Source: an uncultured Methylococcaceae bacterium | Lineage (GTDB): Bacteria > Pseudomonadota > Gammaproteobacteria > Methylococcales > Methylococcaceae | DNA length: 6,038 nt | Assembly: GCA_903910005.1 (NCBI GenBank) | Contig: CAIVXW010000140.1 | Span: forward strand, 1-6,038 | Direction of reading: 5' to 3' | Shown: positions 4,728 through 6,038 of the stretch, in pieces | Layout: the number at the start of each line of letters is the position of its first letter | Position numbering within the stretch: the first letter of the stretch is position 1 | The notes under the pieces: generated by a model | Told to the model about the DNA's origin: nothing | The model's input: only the letters and a program-made list of their open reading frames with translations | Database searches by the model: none | Made by a program: the position numbers and the translations under genes

Positions 4728-6038
4728 TCAGAGACTTTGCAGTTCGTCGGCGAGGGAGGCAATCTCCTCAATGGCAGCCGCCAGCTCATCGGTGCCCCGC
4801 GACTGTTGTTCAGCCGCCGTGGCCGCCTCCGTCGTAGAGCGTTCCGCTTCCTGGCAGGCATCGGCGATTTGCTCTACCCCTTTCTTGGCCTGGGCAATGG
4901 CCACAGCAATTTCGCTGGCCGCTGCCGTGATTTCACCGGCATTACGTTCGACTTCGGTCGCATCCTGCTCAATGGTAATCAGGTTGGTGGTGGCTCCCCG
5001 GGCCTGTTCCGATTCAAAGACGGCGGATTTGACGATTTCGTCCAGATCGCTACTGACAATGTGAATCTGATCCTGCACCGCCTTGACCAGATCCTTGATG
5101 CGATCGGCATTTTCCGCCGAATCACGGGCCAGGTTGCGTATGTCGGTCGAGACCACCACAAAGCCCTTGCCAAATTCGCCGGCCCGGGCGGCTTCGATGG
5201 AGCCGCTGACGGCCAGCATGTTGGTCTGGATTGAAACGGTGGTAATCGCCTCCACAATTTTGTCGATGCGGCGCGATACCAGTTCCAGGTCCTTGACCTG
5301 GCGGATGCTGGCCCGGGTCGTCCTGACCGAATCAACGATGCCATGAATGAGTTGATCGACCGTTGCCTTGTTTTCGCCCAGAAGCCGCTGGACATTCCTG
5401 ACCCGCTCATTGTTGTTGGTGGCGCGGCTCAGGGAAATCTCCAGCCCCTTCTCGATCTGGCTGATGGCTGCAGACGATTCCTCGCTGGCGGCAGCGGCCG
5501 TTTGCGCCCCTTTGCGGATTTGCTCAATGGCCGTCATGATCTGGGTGGCGGCCCGGTTGATTTCCTGCACGGCGGAGGACAATTCCTCGGCACTGGAGGC
5601 CACATCCTCCGCGCTTTTGCTGATGTCGGTGGAATTTTTCAGGTCTTCTGCCAGTTCGGACAGGCTTTGGGCCGCCTGTTCTGCTTCGAGCAGGGCCTGG
5701 GTCTGTTCGTTGACGGTTTTGGCGGATTCCTCTGCCGCAGCCGACTGCTCCTCGGCGGCTGCGGCAATATCCTCAGCCCCCTTGAGAGCCTGTCGGGCCG
5801 CATCGCTGGATTGATGGGCTCCTGTGGCAATCTCGGTCACGTTACGCACGATGGCGGTCATGTTTTGCCGGATCTGCTCAAGCTGGGTGGCGATCGTCTG
5901 GCCTTTTTCAACTTCGCCCTCAACGGTTTTGGCCGACTCATTGATGCCATCGGCAATGGTTTTGACCTCGTGCTGGATTTGCCCTACCAGATCCTGAATC
6001 TGTTTGGCACTTTTCTCCGAGGTTTCGGCCAGGGTACG
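4728..6038 (-). CDS. Methyl-accepting chemotaxis protein, C-terminal part with tandem signalling hairpins (5' end beyond right edge)
   Basis: 436 residues are visible, all cytoplasmic coiled coil with no membrane segment; the sensor part lies beyond the edge, where the frame stays open. Numbered from the edge, residues 269-289 (SIQTNMLAVSGSIEAARAGEF) followed by GKGFVVVSTDIRNLARDS are the CheW/CheA-binding hairpin tip. Residues 1-20 (RTLAETSEKSAKQIQDLVGQ) look like the segment just after another tip, so a first signalling domain ends here. The stretch from that Arg to AEDL and from Arg 301 to ADEL is 133 residues in both, with no gap. Likely methylation helices are around 97-108 (EEQSAAAEESAK), 148-160 (SSAEELSSAVQEI), 184-195 (ASEESSAAISQI) and near 408-426. 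There is no C-terminal NWETF-like CheR tether. Substrate of the CheR and CheB encoded downstream; ligand unknown. Confidence 0.93.
   Translation of the reverse strand, partial: RTLAETSEKSAKQIQDLVGQIQHEVKTIADGINESAKTVEGEVEKGQTIATQLEQIRQNMTAIVRNVTEIATGAHQSSDAARQALKGAEDIAAAAEEQSAAAEESAKTVNEQTQALLEAEQAAQSLSELAEDLKNSTDISKSAEDVASSAEELSSAVQEINRAATQIMTAIEQIRKGAQTAAAASEESSAAISQIEKGLEISLSRATNNNERVRNVQRLLGENKATVDQLIHGIVDSVRTTRASIRQVKDLELVSRRIDKIVEAITTVSIQTNMLAVSGSIEAARAGEFGKGFVVVSTDIRNLARDSAENADRIKDLVKAVQDQIHIVSSDLDEIVKSAVFESEQARGATTNLITIEQDATEVERNAGEITAAASEIAVAIAQAKKGVEQIADACQEAERSTTEAATAAEQQSRGTDELAAAIEEIASLADELQSL

Noticed and set aside
5083..5814. Plus-strand frames opposite the MCP, Ser/Ala-rich (5083-5346, 5368-5814), and minus-strand out-of-frame ORFs (4979-5410, 5639-5830)
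   Set aside because: The Ser/Ala-rich composition mirrors the Ala/Glu-rich coiled-coil codons of the MCP; these are frame shadows.

Overview
The window is almost entirely one chemosensory (chemotaxis-type) gene cluster read on the minus strand. In transcription order, from the right edge leftwards, it holds: the 3' part of a methyl-accepting receptor (MCP), a coupling protein with three CheW domains, a small AT-rich accessory pair (DUF4160 and DUF2442), the methylesterase cheB, a HEAT-repeat protein, and the first three quarters of the methyltransferase cheR, which runs off the left edge. No cheA or cheY is visible; if present they lie outside the window. The core genes are GC-rich (57-67% in two hand-counted lines). 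The receptor hairpin tip (SIQTNMLAVSGSIEAARAGE) and the cheB-HEAT-cheR order resemble alphaproteobacterial or magnetotactic-type alternative chemosensory clusters. The lineage is an inference from memory; a GC-moderate proteobacterium is as far as the sequence supports.

The genes form a complete adaptation module. CheR would methylate receptor glutamates, CheB (receiver plus esterase) would demethylate or deamidate them, and the HEAT protein sits between the two with 1-nt and 3-nt gaps, so it is very likely translated and perhaps acts with them. The triple CheW would link several receptor or kinase contacts in one polypeptide. The receptor appears to be a double-signalling-domain MCP: the window edge falls just behind a first hairpin tip, and a second full hairpin follows. 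Arms C1 and C2 match in length (133 residues between equivalent landmarks) with no gap.

Two stretches break the pattern. Between cheW and cheB (about 2300-3017) is an AT-rich island (35-43% GC in three counted lines) with a DUF4160/DUF2442 pair. The DUF4160 gene seems to have lost a few codons and its frame at the start. cheB, now behind this island, has no visible Shine-Dalgarno site. Between the MCP and cheW (4563-4727) lies a 165-bp gap with three strong hairpins and no gene. One hairpin, with the bases after it, resembles the right end of IS200/IS605-type elements.

No rRNA, tRNA, CRISPR array or complete insertion sequence was seen.
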